Assembly: GCA_039654915.1 (NCBI GenBank)
Contig: CM077593.1
Span: 37,790,501-37,854,500, forward strand
DNA from: Aquilaria yunnanensis
Lineage: Eukaryota; Streptophyta; Magnoliopsida; Malvales; Thymelaeaceae
Length of the DNA stretch: 64,000 nt
Direction of reading: 5' to 3'
Below, piece after piece: positions 21,279 through 31,247 of this stretch (the stretch's first letter is position 1; every line of letters begins with the position of its first letter). The notes under the pieces were generated by a model, which was not told the origin of the DNA, searched no databases, and saw nothing but the letters and a program-made list of their open reading frames with translations. The translations under genes and the position numbers were made by a program.

Positions 21279-22137
21279 TTTGTTTTAGGGCTCCTCTTAT
21301 TTTTCTCCTTCGTGCTCCTTCTTTGGACACTTCTTTTGTAAGGCAGCGTTTGCTCTAAATGAACAATCTTTTCGGCTAAGTCCTTTCTTGCAAGTTTCTT
21401 CATTTCCACTGTCCCGAACACGTTTGCTTCAAGAGACTTTCGGAAAACCTGCAACCAAAGAAACTTTTTACCTTCCTTTGTCCCGAGCGTGATCGCTCAA
21501 GAGACTTTCTGGAAAGTTTGTAAAAATTTGGCTAAGTCTTTTGCAGGCTTTTTGTTTCCTTTTATCCCGAACATGTTCGCTCAAGGGCCTTCGGAAAACC
21601 TCCAGCCAAATTTTTCTGTCTTCCTATTGTCCCGAGCATATTTGCTCAAGGGACTTAGGAAAATCTTCACGAGATTGCTCATTCCCTTTTTCCCGAGCAC
21701 GTTCGCTCAAGGGTGTTCGGAAATTACCTCTGCTTTTGTTTTGGCGTGTACTTTTGCGAGATTCTTGCTTTCCCTTTTTCCCGAGCACGTTCGCTCAAGG
21801 GTGTTCGGAAATTACCTCTGCTTTTGTTTTGGCGTGTACTTTTGCGAGATTCTTGCTTTCCCTTTCTCCCGAGCATGTTCGCTCAAGGGTGTTCGGAAAA
21901 TTTTCTCTGCACTGATTATGCCGAGTACCTTTGCAAGATTCTTGTTTCCCATTTTTCCCGAGCATAGTGGCTCAAGGGACTTCGGGAAGTCACAACCGCT
22001 TTTTTCGTGGCGAGCACCTTCGCGGAAATCTGTCTTGGACAATTTGGTATACTTGAAAATTTTTCTCAAGACCATTCTTCTCTAGACCATTCTGTACTTA
22101 GAATATTTCTTGTACAATATACTTCTTCCGCTCAACC
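21279..22137 (-). repeat. Hairpin-repeat array of Tat-D
   Basis: Cores start at 21412, 21481, 21565, 21630, 21691, 21779, 21867 and 21956 (eight units, 61-89 bp apart). Units beginning 21691 and 21779 are near-perfect 88-bp copies, an expansion absent from Tat-C and Tat-E. In element sense each core folds as CTTGAGC-loop-GCTCGGG. The array lies between the 3' ends of two convergent genes. No coding signal is seen. Confidence 0.78.
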
Positions 22138-25100
22138 TTAGGCGTAGAATTTTTTCAGGGCGTCTGAATGCCAAGTGTTTTTCAATTCTACGCCTTCGGC
22201 GTCGCCAAGCTTGTACACGCCTTTTCGTACTTCGGCGAGAACCAAATAAGGTCCTTCCCAATTTGCGCGAAGTACTCCGTGAGATGGCCTTCGGGGTGCA
22301 AAGTCGGCCTTTCGGAGAACGAGGTCTCCTTTTTTGATTTCTTTTGGCCTGGCTTTTAAGTTGATAGCCGCGGCCACTCTTTGCTGGAAAGCTTTTCTTC
22401 TCAGCTCGGCTATTTCTCTGTGTTCGGCCACAAGGTCGAGCTTGGTTCTCAGACCGAGGTCGTTTCCGCCTTCATCAAATACTTGCACCCGTATTGAAGG
22501 CTGAACTATCTCTATTGGGATAATGGCCTCTGTTCCGAAGACGAGTGAGAAGGGAGTTTCCCCTGTGGCTCTTCGTGGCGTCGTTCGGTAGCTCCACAAT
22601 ACACTTTGGAGTTCTCCTGGCCATTTCCCCTTGGCTTCCCCAAGTCTCTTTTTCAGGCCATCTTTTATGGTCCTGTTTGATACTTCCACCTGCCCATTGC
22701 TTTGGGGGTGAGCTACTGGGGCGAAGTGCATCTTTATTCTGAGGTCGCTGATGAATTCCTGGAATCCTTTGTCTATGAACTGGGATCCATTATCAGCTAC
22801 TAGTACCCTCGGTATGCCAAATCTGCATACGATGTTTTTCCATACGAACTTCTGCACTTCTTTTGCCGAGATAGTTGCTAGTGGTTCTGCCTCTACCCAC
22901 TTTGAGAAATAGTCCACTGCTACTACGCAGAATTTCACGCCTCCGGGCGCTGTAGGGAGTGGCCCAATGAGGTCTATACCCCAGACTGCGAAGGGCCAAG
23001 GATAGTCTGCCGACGTTACCATTTCCGAGGGTATCCTCTGGATTTTCGCATGTCTCTGGCAACTACCGCACTTCTGGACGAACTGCCTTGCGTCCTTTCT
23101 CAGGGTAGGCCAGAAGTATCCTTGGCGGAGTATCACTGCTGCAAGGGCATCAGTTCCAATGTGCGAGCCGCACATGCCTTCGTGGACTTCTTCAAGGACC
23201 ATCTCGGTATCCTCTTCGCCCACACATCTCTGCAGCGGATTTGCATATCCTTGCCGATATAACTCTTCACCAATCAGGAAGAATCTTCCGGCGCGTCTTC
23301 GCAGTCTTGCAGCATTGCCGGCGTCTTCGGGAAGCTCATTCTCTGCGAGGTATCTCTTTATGGGGTCCTTCCACCCCATTCCCGAGGTCGTTACGCTTAG
23401 CACGGAGATGCTTGGATGGTCTAGCTCCTCGGTGTATGTTTTGGACTTCGCTAAGCAATCTGCCTCAGTGTTATTCCGCCGGGGTACATTTTCGATCCGC
23501 ACGGCGTCAAACTCTTGGATGAGTTTTCTTACCAGCTCGTGGTATTTTGCAAAGATTGGGTCCTTCGCCCCATAATCTCCTGCCGTCTGCCGAACTACCA
23601 GCTGGGAATCGCTGTGAGCCCTTAAGTTTCTCACGCCAATCTTTCTGGCCAAGCGTAATCCCGCTATGAGGGCTTCATACTCAGCCACATTATTGGTGAC
23701 GTTGAAGCTGAACTTGATAGCCTTCATCACCTCTAGGCCTTCGGGTCCTCTGATAACTATTCCAGCTCCCTGGTGTTCGGACCCCGAGGCTCCGTCAACA
23801 TGCAAGGTCCATTCTGGCTCACCTTCTTTCGGATCTGAGTGGTTCTCCTCAGTGGTGGGTATTTCGGTGATAAAATCTGCCAATGCTTGGGCTTTTACGG
23901 CCTTCCGAGGCTCATACGTGATTTCGTGTTCGCCAAGCTCTATGCACCACTTGGAGAGCCTTCCCGAATGATCAACTCTCTTCATGACATCCCGTAGTGG
24001 TAGACTACTTCGGACGATGATGGGGTGAGCCTGGAAATATGGTCGCAGCCTTCTTCCTGCAAGCACCAAGGCGTATATAGCTTTTTGAAGCAAAGGGTAC
24101 CTGACTTCGGCGCCGTGCAGGGACTTGCTGACGTAGTAGACCGGCCATTGTTTCGGCCCTTCTTCTTTTATCAGGACCGAGCTCACGGCCTTTTCTGTGA
24201 CGGCGAGGTATAGTACGAGGGGTTCTCCCACCCGAGGTTGCCGCAGAGTCGGCAGGCTGGCCAGGTAGACTTTGAGTTCTTCCCAGGCCTTTTGGCAATC
24301 TTCATCCCAGGGATGATTGTTTCTTCCGAGGTCGCCTTCCATCTTTGCTGCCTTTGTGAGGACTTTGAAGAAAGGTCGACACCTATCTCCGTACCTGGAA
24401 ATAAACCTGCTCAGAGAGGTTATTCTTCCGGTTAGTCTCTGCACGTCTTTCACTGTGGCAGGAGTTCGGAACTCAAGCAGAGCCTTAATCTTCTCAGGAT
24501 TGGCGTCGATGCCTCTTTCGGATACCATGTACCCAAGGAATTTTCCCGATGTCACCCCGAAGATACACTTCTCGGGGTTAAGGCGAATCCCGAAGGCTCT
24601 GAGGTTTTGGAAGGTTTCCTCCAAATCTGCAACGTGGTAGCCTGGCAGCTTGCTTTTTACTATCATATCGTCAACATATACTTCCATGTTTCTCCCCATT
24701 TGGTCTTTAAAGACCTTGTTCATCAGTCTCTGGTAGGTGGCTCCTGCATTTTTCAGCCCGAAGGGCATTCTGATATAGCAGTACGTTCCTCCCTCGGTGA
24801 TGAAGGCAGTTTTCTCTTCATCTTCCGGGTCCATCCTTATCTGATGGTAGCCGCTGAAGGCATCTAGGAAGCTCAGGAGCCCGTATTCGGCCGTTGAATC
24901 TACCAGTTGATCTATTGGCGGGAGGGGAAATGAGTCTTTCGGGCAAGCATCGTTCAAGTTTCTGAAATCAATGCACATCCGGAGTTTGCTGCTACCTTCT
25001 TTTGTGGCAATGACCACGTTACTTAACCATTCGGGGTATTTTACCTCCCTGATAACTTCAGCATCCAATAGGCGCTGGACTTCGGTTTTCACGAAGTTGC

Positions 25101-27693
25101 TTTTGTGGGCTGAGATGCTTCGTTTCTTTTGCCTGATAGGTTTTGCTTCCGGGCTTACTTTGAGGCTGTGCTGTATTATGCCAGGGTTCACTCCTGGCAT
25201 GTCTTTCGGCGAGTAGGCAAACAGATCTTTATTTTTTAGCAGAAAGGATACAAGATTTTCCTTATCACCTTTGGCCAAGCTCTTCCCTATTCGGGTAGAT
25301 TGTCCTGGGACAAGATCTACTGCTTCCGTTTCTGCTTCTGCGGGATCTCCTTCTTTGCCTTTCTCCTGCGCCTTTGCCTCCACCGTTTGTGTAGAGCTGT
25401 TTGCCGGAGCCTTTCGTGTTTTTACAAACACCTTTCTTACCTCGGCTTGGTCGATGAAGACCTCTGCATCTCCATCCTTGGTGGCGAATGTGACAGTCAA
25501 GTACTTCACATCGGGGCGAATGTGCAGGTTCCCCTGAGTCTGCCTTCCAAGGATGGCGTTGTACGAAGACGGGACATCCATGACGATGAATCTTGCCATT
25601 GTGGACGCGTACAACTCAGCTGCTCCGTCTACCGAAGTGCCTTTCATCATCAAAGGGAGGTCGATCCATCCGAGGACGGGTAGTTCGGATGGCCCAACGC
25701 CGAAGGTGGGCGTGGTGATAGGTTTCAGCTCGCTGCTGGTGATGCCCAAGCTCGGCAGTAAGTGCGAGAATAGGACGTCAGCATTTGAGCCATCATCAAG
25801 CAACACTCTCTTGACGTCCCAGTTCCCTATTCTCGCCATTATCAGCAGCGGGTCGTCGTGGGGGAAGACGACAGTGGAGCCATCTTTGCGAGCCAATTTC
25901 TTTGATGGACTTTGATACTCCATAACCGCAATTTCTCTGGCCTTCCGCTTTCTTTCCGAGGATGGGAGCCCCGTGGTGATGGTTTGGATGACCCCTACTG
26001 GAGGTGGAAGGCGCCTTTTTGGACTTCTGTTTCTCCGCCTGTCGGAGTCATAGTCCTCGTTTTCGGCCCTCTCTTCCTCCTCTTTTCTGCCTTTTGGGGA
26101 GGGCATCCGCAGGTACTTGCGAAGTTGGCCCTGTTTGATCAGCGACTCTATGTACTTCTTCAGCTGGAAGCAGTCTTCGGTGTCATGACCGTGGTCACGA
26201 TGAAACTGGCAGAACTTCTTGGCATTCTTCTTATTATCGGCGGCCATGGCCTTTGGCCGCCGAATCTGCGTCCCTTGCCTTTCCAGCGCCATGAGAATGT
26301 TGGTCCGTGTCGTGCTCAAGGGTGTGAAACTTTGAGGTTTCTTTCCTCGCATTCGCCGTGGTCGACCTGTGTGTTCAGAAAGATACCGAGCTTGCTGGCT
26401 GGACCCTTCGGCGCGGTGATGATCAGACTTCGGCCCCGCCATCCTCAATTCCTCGGCTGTCATGTGCTGCTCTGCCCTTCGGTAAAATTCTCCGAGGGTT
26501 TCCGGGCGGTCCTTTGAGAACTCGTAGAACAGCTGTGAGTCCCGCCGAAGGCCCCGTGTCATAGCGAGGATGCGGATTTCGGGCCGGAAGTCCGGGACGC
26601 TGAGTGCTTCCCTGTTGAATCGTTCGACATAGTCTCGGATCGTCTCTCCGTTTCTCTGCTCTATGTCGAACATCTGTACAGGCATTTTGGTCGTCGGCCT
26701 GCTCCCAATGAACTGCTGGGTAAAGGCTGTGGACAACTCCTGAAACTCAGTGATAGTCCCTGGGGGCAACGAATTGTACCATGCTGTTGCTGGGCCCGTG
26801 AGGGTGACTTCAAAGCATTTGCACATGGTAGCGTCATCAGCTCCGTGCATTATCATGCTCCGCCTGTACTTCGTCAGATGGGCCTGTGGATCAGTCCGGC
26901 CATCATAGATCTCCAGCCTAGGCACTCTGAAGTCGCCTGGCATAGCTGCCTCAACGACGGTGCGAATAAACGGGGAGCCATCTTCGCATAACGCCCCCGA
27001 CAGCCTGTCCCAAACGGGTTTTCTGGTCACTTGTTTCTCCACTCTGTCCAGCCGTGCCAATATCCTTTCCATAAGCGCAGTGGCGCTAGGACCATTTTCG
27101 CGGGAGGGAGATCGACGGCGCCTTTTCGGGGAGCGAGTTCGGCGCGGATGGGTCAGGGCCCTCGCCTCGGGCGACGAACTGCTCCGCTGTGAGACTCTCG
27201 GTCGCTTGGACCCGGTTTGTCCCACAGGCCGTTTCCCGAGGGCTATATCTTCTGTGGATGATTCTCCGCGAGGATCTCCACTTTCTGAACTGCGGTGTGT
27301 AGACTTGGGGCTTCTCTCCCGAGGGCGTGTTGATGAGGAGGGTTTCTGGGCCTGTGACTGCTGTGGCCATCTTCGGTCGATCTGCTGAGTCATTTCAGCA
27401 ACGACCGAGCGCTGAAAGTCCCTCAAGAAGCTCATGGTGATTACCAGAAGGCGGTCCTCCTCGGGCGTAGAAGTCTCTGGGAGTGTCTGCTCAGCAGCCG
27501 GTTGTATCTCAGGTGCGGACGAGGACCTTGGGAGTCCCTTGTCCTTAGAACGCCGAGTTTCAACGACGGCAATCTGCGAGCGGGTTCCCACAGACGGCGC
27601 CAAATGATGGCCCAGGGCCTCATCGTTGTGAGTCATGATGACTGTTGAGGAGACTTCTAGGAGGAAGAACGCCTGGAAGGTGGATCGCCCCAA
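22138..27693 (-). CDS. gag-pol: Intact Gag-Pol polyprotein of Tat-D (1851 residues)
   Basis: A single open frame with all domains in Ty3/gypsy order. Gag core is about 250-420, with zinc knuckle C495-X2-H498-X4-H503-X4-C508. The protease active site is D634-G-S. RT is about 860-1045, with D944 and Y1006-V-D-D (D1008, D1009). A first, degenerate-type RNase H is about 1161-1262. A second RNase H is 1297-1420, with D1300, E1338, D1362 and D1412. Integrase has H1504, H1511, C1542, C1545 and D1574-X59-D1634-X35-E1670. Two RNase H domains are a hallmark of plant Tat elements. There is no Gag/Pol frameshift. The first Met (27693) lies inside the 5' LTR and the frame crosses the primer site. Internal Met codons at 27636 or 27585-27430 are alternatives. 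All catalytic residues are present, so it could be active. Confidence 0.95.
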   Translation of the reverse strand: MGRSTFQAFFLLEVSSTVIMTHNDEALGHHLAPSVGTRSQIAVVETRRSKDKGLPRSSSAPEIQPAAEQTLPETSTPEEDRLLVITMSFLRDFQRSVVAEMTQQIDRRWPQQSQAQKPSSSTRPRERSPKSTHRSSESGDPRGESSTEDIALGKRPVGQTGSKRPRVSQRSSSSPEARALTHPRRTRSPKRRRRSPSRENGPSATALMERILARLDRVEKQVTRKPVWDRLSGALCEDGSPFIRTVVEAAMPGDFRVPRLEIYDGRTDPQAHLTKYRRSMIMHGADDATMCKCFEVTLTGPATAWYNSLPPGTITEFQELSTAFTQQFIGSRPTTKMPVQMFDIEQRNGETIRDYVERFNREALSVPDFRPEIRILAMTRGLRRDSQLFYEFSKDRPETLGEFYRRAEQHMTAEELRMAGPKSDHHRAEGSSQQARYLSEHTGRPRRMRGKKPQSFTPLSTTRTNILMALERQGTQIRRPKAMAADNKKNAKKFCQFHRDHGHDTEDCFQLKKYIESLIKQGQLRKYLRMPSPKGRKEEEERAENEDYDSDRRRNRSPKRRLPPPVGVIQTITTGLPSSERKRKAREIAVMEYQSPSKKLARKDGSTVVFPHDDPLLIMARIGNWDVKRVLLDDGSNADVLFSHLLPSLGITSSELKPITTPTFGVGPSELPVLGWIDLPLMMKGTSVDGAAELYASTMARFIVMDVPSSYNAILGRQTQGNLHIRPDVKYLTVTFATKDGDAEVFIDQAEVRKVFVKTRKAPANSSTQTVEAKAQEKGKEGDPAEAETEAVDLVPGQSTRIGKSLAKGDKENLVSFLLKNKDLFAYSPKDMPGVNPGIIQHSLKVSPEAKPIRQKKRSISAHKSNFVKTEVQRLLDAEVIREVKYPEWLSNVVIATKEGSSKLRMCIDFRNLNDACPKDSFPLPPIDQLVDSTAEYGLLSFLDAFSGYHQIRMDPEDEEKTAFITEGGTYCYIRMPFGLKNAGATYQRLMNKVFKDQMGRNMEVYVDDMIVKSKLPGYHVADLEETFQNLRAFGIRLNPEKCIFGVTSGKFLGYMVSERGIDANPEKIKALLEFRTPATVKDVQRLTGRITSLSRFISRYGDRCRPFFKVLTKAAKMEGDLGRNNHPWDEDCQKAWEELKVYLASLPTLRQPRVGEPLVLYLAVTEKAVSSVLIKEEGPKQWPVYYVSKSLHGAEVRYPLLQKAIYALVLAGRRLRPYFQAHPIIVRSSLPLRDVMKRVDHSGRLSKWCIELGEHEITYEPRKAVKAQALADFITEIPTTEENHSDPKEGEPEWTLHVDGASGSEHQGAGIVIRGPEGLEVMKAIKFSFNVTNNVAEYEALIAGLRLARKIGVRNLRAHSDSQLVVRQTAGDYGAKDPIFAKYHELVRKLIQEFDAVRIENVPRRNNTEADCLAKSKTYTEELDHPSISVLSVTTSGMGWKDPIKRYLAENELPEDAGNAARLRRRAGRFFLIGEELYRQGYANPLQRCVGEEDTEMVLEEVHEGMCGSHIGTDALAAVILRQGYFWPTLRKDARQFVQKCGSCQRHAKIQRIPSEMVTSADYPWPFAVWGIDLIGPLPTAPGGVKFCVVAVDYFSKWVEAEPLATISAKEVQKFVWKNIVCRFGIPRVLVADNGSQFIDKGFQEFISDLRIKMHFAPVAHPQSNGQVEVSNRTIKDGLKKRLGEAKGKWPGELQSVLWSYRTTPRRATGETPFSLVFGTEAIIPIEIVQPSIRVQVFDEGGNDLGLRTKLDLVAEHREIAELRRKAFQQRVAAAINLKARPKEIKKGDLVLRKADFAPRRPSHGVLRANWEGPYLVLAEVRKGVYKLGDAEGVELKNTWHSDALKKFYA
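27583..27602 (-). other. Primer binding site of Tat-D
   Basis: The minus strand reads TGGCGCCGTCTGTGGGAACC, two bases inside the 5' LTR. The first nine bases fit the complement of plant tRNA-Asp as I recall it. The remainder does not, so the primer tRNA is uncertain. Confidence 0.75.
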
Positions 27694-28471
27694 GGAGAGT
27701 ACCTGAAAAACTGGTAAACAGGGTTAGGAGGCCCCCGGAGTGTTTTTCCGGGGGGGTAGCCTCCGACGCCCAAGTCAGTGGTGGCCGGAAGAAGGAGAAA
27801 GTCACTAGCTCAAAGAGAAAGGCAGAAAAGTCTCGCCTGGTATTTTCTCAGAGTGTGGGAGCTGTATCTCCGGCCTGCCAACCTCCTGTCAAGTATTTAT
27901 TTCGTGTATATATAGGAATACCTAGCCCGTTCAGATCATGACACGTGTGCGGTCGGATGCTCCTGAACGTCTGGGCGTAGGGGACAGATAGTTGGTAACT
28001 AGATGGCCTCGAGCGTTGTGCTGAGACGGGCCATGATATGATTCTGATGGCGTCTGCGCGTCAGGGAGACTTTTTACGTCTGTGGTGGGACGTGTCAGAG
28101 GCTTCCTTAAATGCTTCCTTAAATGCGCCTGCCGTACTCCCGAGGTCCCTGGGCGAGGTCGTCCTCTAGTTCGGATAGAGCCTCTTCGGGAAGCCTACCC
28201 TCAGTTCGGGGGTTCCCAGTTCCAGGGAGTTCCGCCTTCGGGGATATCATATTCGGGCAGCAATGTCTGGTGCCACTTTTCCGAAGGCGCGTTGTTCACA
28301 ACCTTGGGGGGCGAATGGAGTCCTCAAGTTTTACTGGCGTGCCGAGGCTCGGAGCTCTCAGGCTATCTCCCGAGGTGCATGATTCCACCTATTCCCGGGA
28401 AGCACCAGTTCTTCTGGCCGTTGTTGTGGCATGGTATTCGGCCAGATTGAGGCGACAGCCTTTGGCTATCA
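27605..28471 (-). repeat. 5' LTR of Tat-D
   Basis: 867 bp. On the minus strand TATATATA at 27907-27914 is the likely promoter TATA, which would start the RNA near 27880 and place the Gag Met at 27693 about 185 nt into the transcript. It differs from the 3' LTR at about ten sites. Confidence 0.93.
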
Positions 28472-30751
28472 CCATAGTACCGAGGTTACCGTTTTCCGAG
28501 CCCAGCTGAAGGCCGGACTTCGGTATCCTCCCCCGAAGATGGTTTGCGAGTTCTGCCAATTTCATGGCATTGCTGTGAATCAGCTTCCCCCGAACTCGTA
28601 CTGCTATTTTAACGCCTTCCTCTGTATGTGTGGCGTATTCGGGATAAAACCCCATTTTGTAATTTTCATGCAGTACTACAAGCTCTTCGTGGTCCCGAAG
28701 GGTGGCTTTTATTTCATGCTACCTCGGGGATTCGGGAGCAAAAAATTCATGTTCACTTTTGCCACTAAGGACACTTGGCGAGGGTGGCAACAGAAATTCT
28801 TCTTCCTGAAGATAGATGAGGCTTGGTCGTATGTTCCGACCAAATGGGCTCGGGGAAGGCTGAATGTGGACGTCGTTGATCCGAGGATACTGCTGACTCC
28901 AGAGTTGGCTCCCGTGTTCGAGGACTTCGACGGACGCATTCGAGCCGTCTCCGACTGGGCTCCCGAGGTCGCTCCACGCTCCCTCTACCCCTTCCCCATT
29001 AACTAGAGGTTGATGACCGAAGAGCTCCTTCGGGAGTTAGGGGTGGTCAAGGAGCATGAGACTGACCTCGACATGCCAGCTTCTGCTATCGCCGGGAAGG
29101 ACTCCTGGTTGGTGCAGCTCCTTCGGGAGGAAGTTTCTTTCAAAATGCTTTTCGAAAGTAAGTTATCGTCTACTCCCTTGCAGTTTTTCCCTCGGACTTA
29201 CGCTGATGTCTTTTTTCTTTTTCAGAGATGGGGGACGGGACTGCTGCATTCTACAAGTCCCTTTTCTCCGGCCAGGTGGAGAAGGGCGATCAGACAAAGA
29301 AGGCGGCTTCCCGAAGGCGGAAGTCTACTGGTGCTGGGCCTTCGGCGAAACGGGCAAAGAAAACTGCCTAGGTTCCTCTGGAGGAAATTTTCGAGGACGC
29401 TGCCGAGGAGCCTAGGGCAGCCGAGATTCCGCCGACCGAGGCTGCTGCCGAGGTCCCTGCCGCTGCCGAGGTTCCTTCCGCCGACGTCCCTCCCCAAAGC
29501 CCTTCCGCGCCGCAGGCCCTTCTGGAGGCCGTGGTAGAGGCTCCTTCTGCCGAGGAGCGGCGCAGGAAGAAAGGCAAGGGGATTTCGACCGAGGAGTCTC
29601 AGGGCTCCGAGGACGTCGTGACCGAAGTGCCGCCAGGTTTGTTGTTTTCAGAACAAGTATGGCTCTTTTGGTTTTCTGAAGTTTCCTTTGTCTCTGACCT
29701 GCTTCTCGTTTTCACCATGCAGGGGAGTTGCTTACCCCGAACTGGGCGGCCGCACACGCGAAGATGCGGGCCCTTCGCGACGCCAAAGTTCCGCAAGGGA
29801 AGATACCAAAAGAGCCTTTCTGGACATTCATGGAGGACATGAACTTGTACTCCGAGGACTGTCCGGAGATGGCGAAGCAGATTTCGAACGGGGTGCTTAC
29901 AGAGGCCTCCTTCAAGGCTATTGCGGCGTCCCATCCGGGAGATGACACCCTCGTCGCGAAAGTTACCGAGCATGCTGCTTAGGTATGCTCTTAACACCTT
30001 TTTCCCTTCAATTTTTCCTAAGTGCTTGGCTCTTGCTGACCTTGCATTCATCTTTTCGTAGCTGCTAGGGTACGCCGGCTTTCTCTTAGTTCGGGTAGCC
30101 AGGCAGACGGCGTTCCGACCTTCGACCTTAGAGGCCTTAGAAAAAGTGAAAGTCACGTGCTCGGAATTAACCGTCAAGAACCAGCAGCTGGCAGATGCTG
30201 CGAAGAAAGAAGTTGCTGCCCTTCGGGAGGAGTTCCGGAAGGAAAAGGAAGACCTTGAGAAGGACTCCTCCCTAAAGATTGCTGACCTCGGCGATCAGGT
30301 GGCGGGGATGCTTGCTGCCAACCAAGACCTTCTCAAAGATAAGTCAGATTCTGACAATCTTATACGGTGGTTGGTGAGTGAGAAAAAGGCTCTTGAAGCC
30401 GAGGTCCAGTCTTTGAGGAAGGAGCCCGACGTGAAGAAGAGGATGAATGCGCTGAAGAAGGAGGTTGCAGACTTGAAGGACGAGCTCGAGGGCCTTGAGG
30501 TTGAGAAGGACAAATCCGACCAAATGACCAAGGTTGCCTTCCAGGACGGATTCTGCCTTGCTCGGCACCAAGTCCTTGAGAGGTTCCCAGGTCTGGACCT
30601 CTCTTTTCTGGAAGGTCTGAACATTCCCGAGGGGCCTCGGTGGTCCTGGTCAAAAATCGAGCACCTGAACCTGCCTTCCACAATTTCGGCGCCGAATGTG
30701 GTGGAAAAGGGCACAGAGGCTGGTGGCTCCTGGGACGCCGAGAACCCTTAG
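28472..30751 (+). pseudogene. Tat-B antisense gene, rest of exon 1 to exon 4
   Basis: Exon 1 resumes at 28472-28477 and ends 29157 (donor GTAAGT). Exon 2 is 29226-29636, exon 3 is 29723-29982 (260 nt, exactly as in the intact gene) and exon 4 is 30062-30751. The PF04195-like block and the KVAFQDGFCLARHQ segment are clear. In-frame stops are at 29004-29006 (TAG in place of Trp, motif PIN-stop-R), 29369-29371 (TAG in exon 2) and about 29980-29982 (TAG at the exon 3 end), besides TGA 17192 in the left part. Splice sites remain canonical. The 29004 stop is also present in Tat-F. Confidence 0.82.
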
Positions 30752-31247
30752 GCTGTTTTAGGAGCCTTTTCCTTTTTTCCTCTTCGTTTTTGTGCTCCTT
30801 CTTCGGGCACTTCTTTTTTGTGCTCATTCTCAATGAATATATTTTTTGGCTAAGCCTTTTTGCAAGATTTTACATTTCCATCGTCCCGAACAAGTTCGCT
30901 CAAGAGACTTCGGGAAACCTGCAAGCACAAAAAATTATTCTTTGCTTTTTTCGGCGAGTACTTTTGCAGGATTATTTTTGTTTTCCATTTTTTCGAGCGT
31001 GATGGCTCAAGGGACTTTGAAAAATCACATCTGCGCTTTTTTGCGGCGAGTACTTTCGCAAGATTTTTTTTTTCCATTTTTCCGAGCGTGATTGCTCAAG
31101 GGACTTCAGAAAATCACATCTGCGCTTTTTTGCGGTGAACACCTTCGCGGAATTCTATCTTGTACCATTTTGTACACTTAAGAATTTTTCTCAAGGACAT
31201 TCTGTACTTAGGATATTTTTTGTACAACACAATCCTTTCGTTCCATC
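30752..31247 (-). repeat. Short hairpin-repeat array of Tat-B
   Basis: Only three cores are clear, beginning near 30884, 30990 and 31080, against eight in Tat-C and Tat-D. The last two are followed by the same TGCGCTTTTTTGCGG tract, so they are a local duplication. Nothing else is recognisable here. Confidence 0.65.

Larger units (their letters stand above)
17225..28471 (-). mobile_element. Tat-D: structurally and coding-intact Tat-type element
   Basis: 11,247 bp with two 867-bp LTRs and a perfect TSD, CCATA at 17220-17224 and 28472-28476. It has polypurine tract, promoter, complete four-exon antisense gene, hairpin array, uninterrupted 1851-codon Gag-Pol and primer binding site. The LTRs differ at about ten positions by eye (1.2%). 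This is the only copy in the window with both genes open, so it is the reference for annotating the others. Confidence 0.96.

Noticed and set aside
21412..21980. Regularly spaced short palindromic repeats, CRISPR-like at first sight.
   Set aside because: The spacers are themselves repeated, spacing varies from 61 to 89 bp, and the context is a plant retrotransposon.
25300..25683. Plus-strand frames opposite Gag-Pol (for example 25300-25683, 25912-26517 and 10714-11238).
   Set aside because: Shadows of the GC-rich Gag-Pol frame. The only antisense gene with promoter, introns and domain is the one near 18930.
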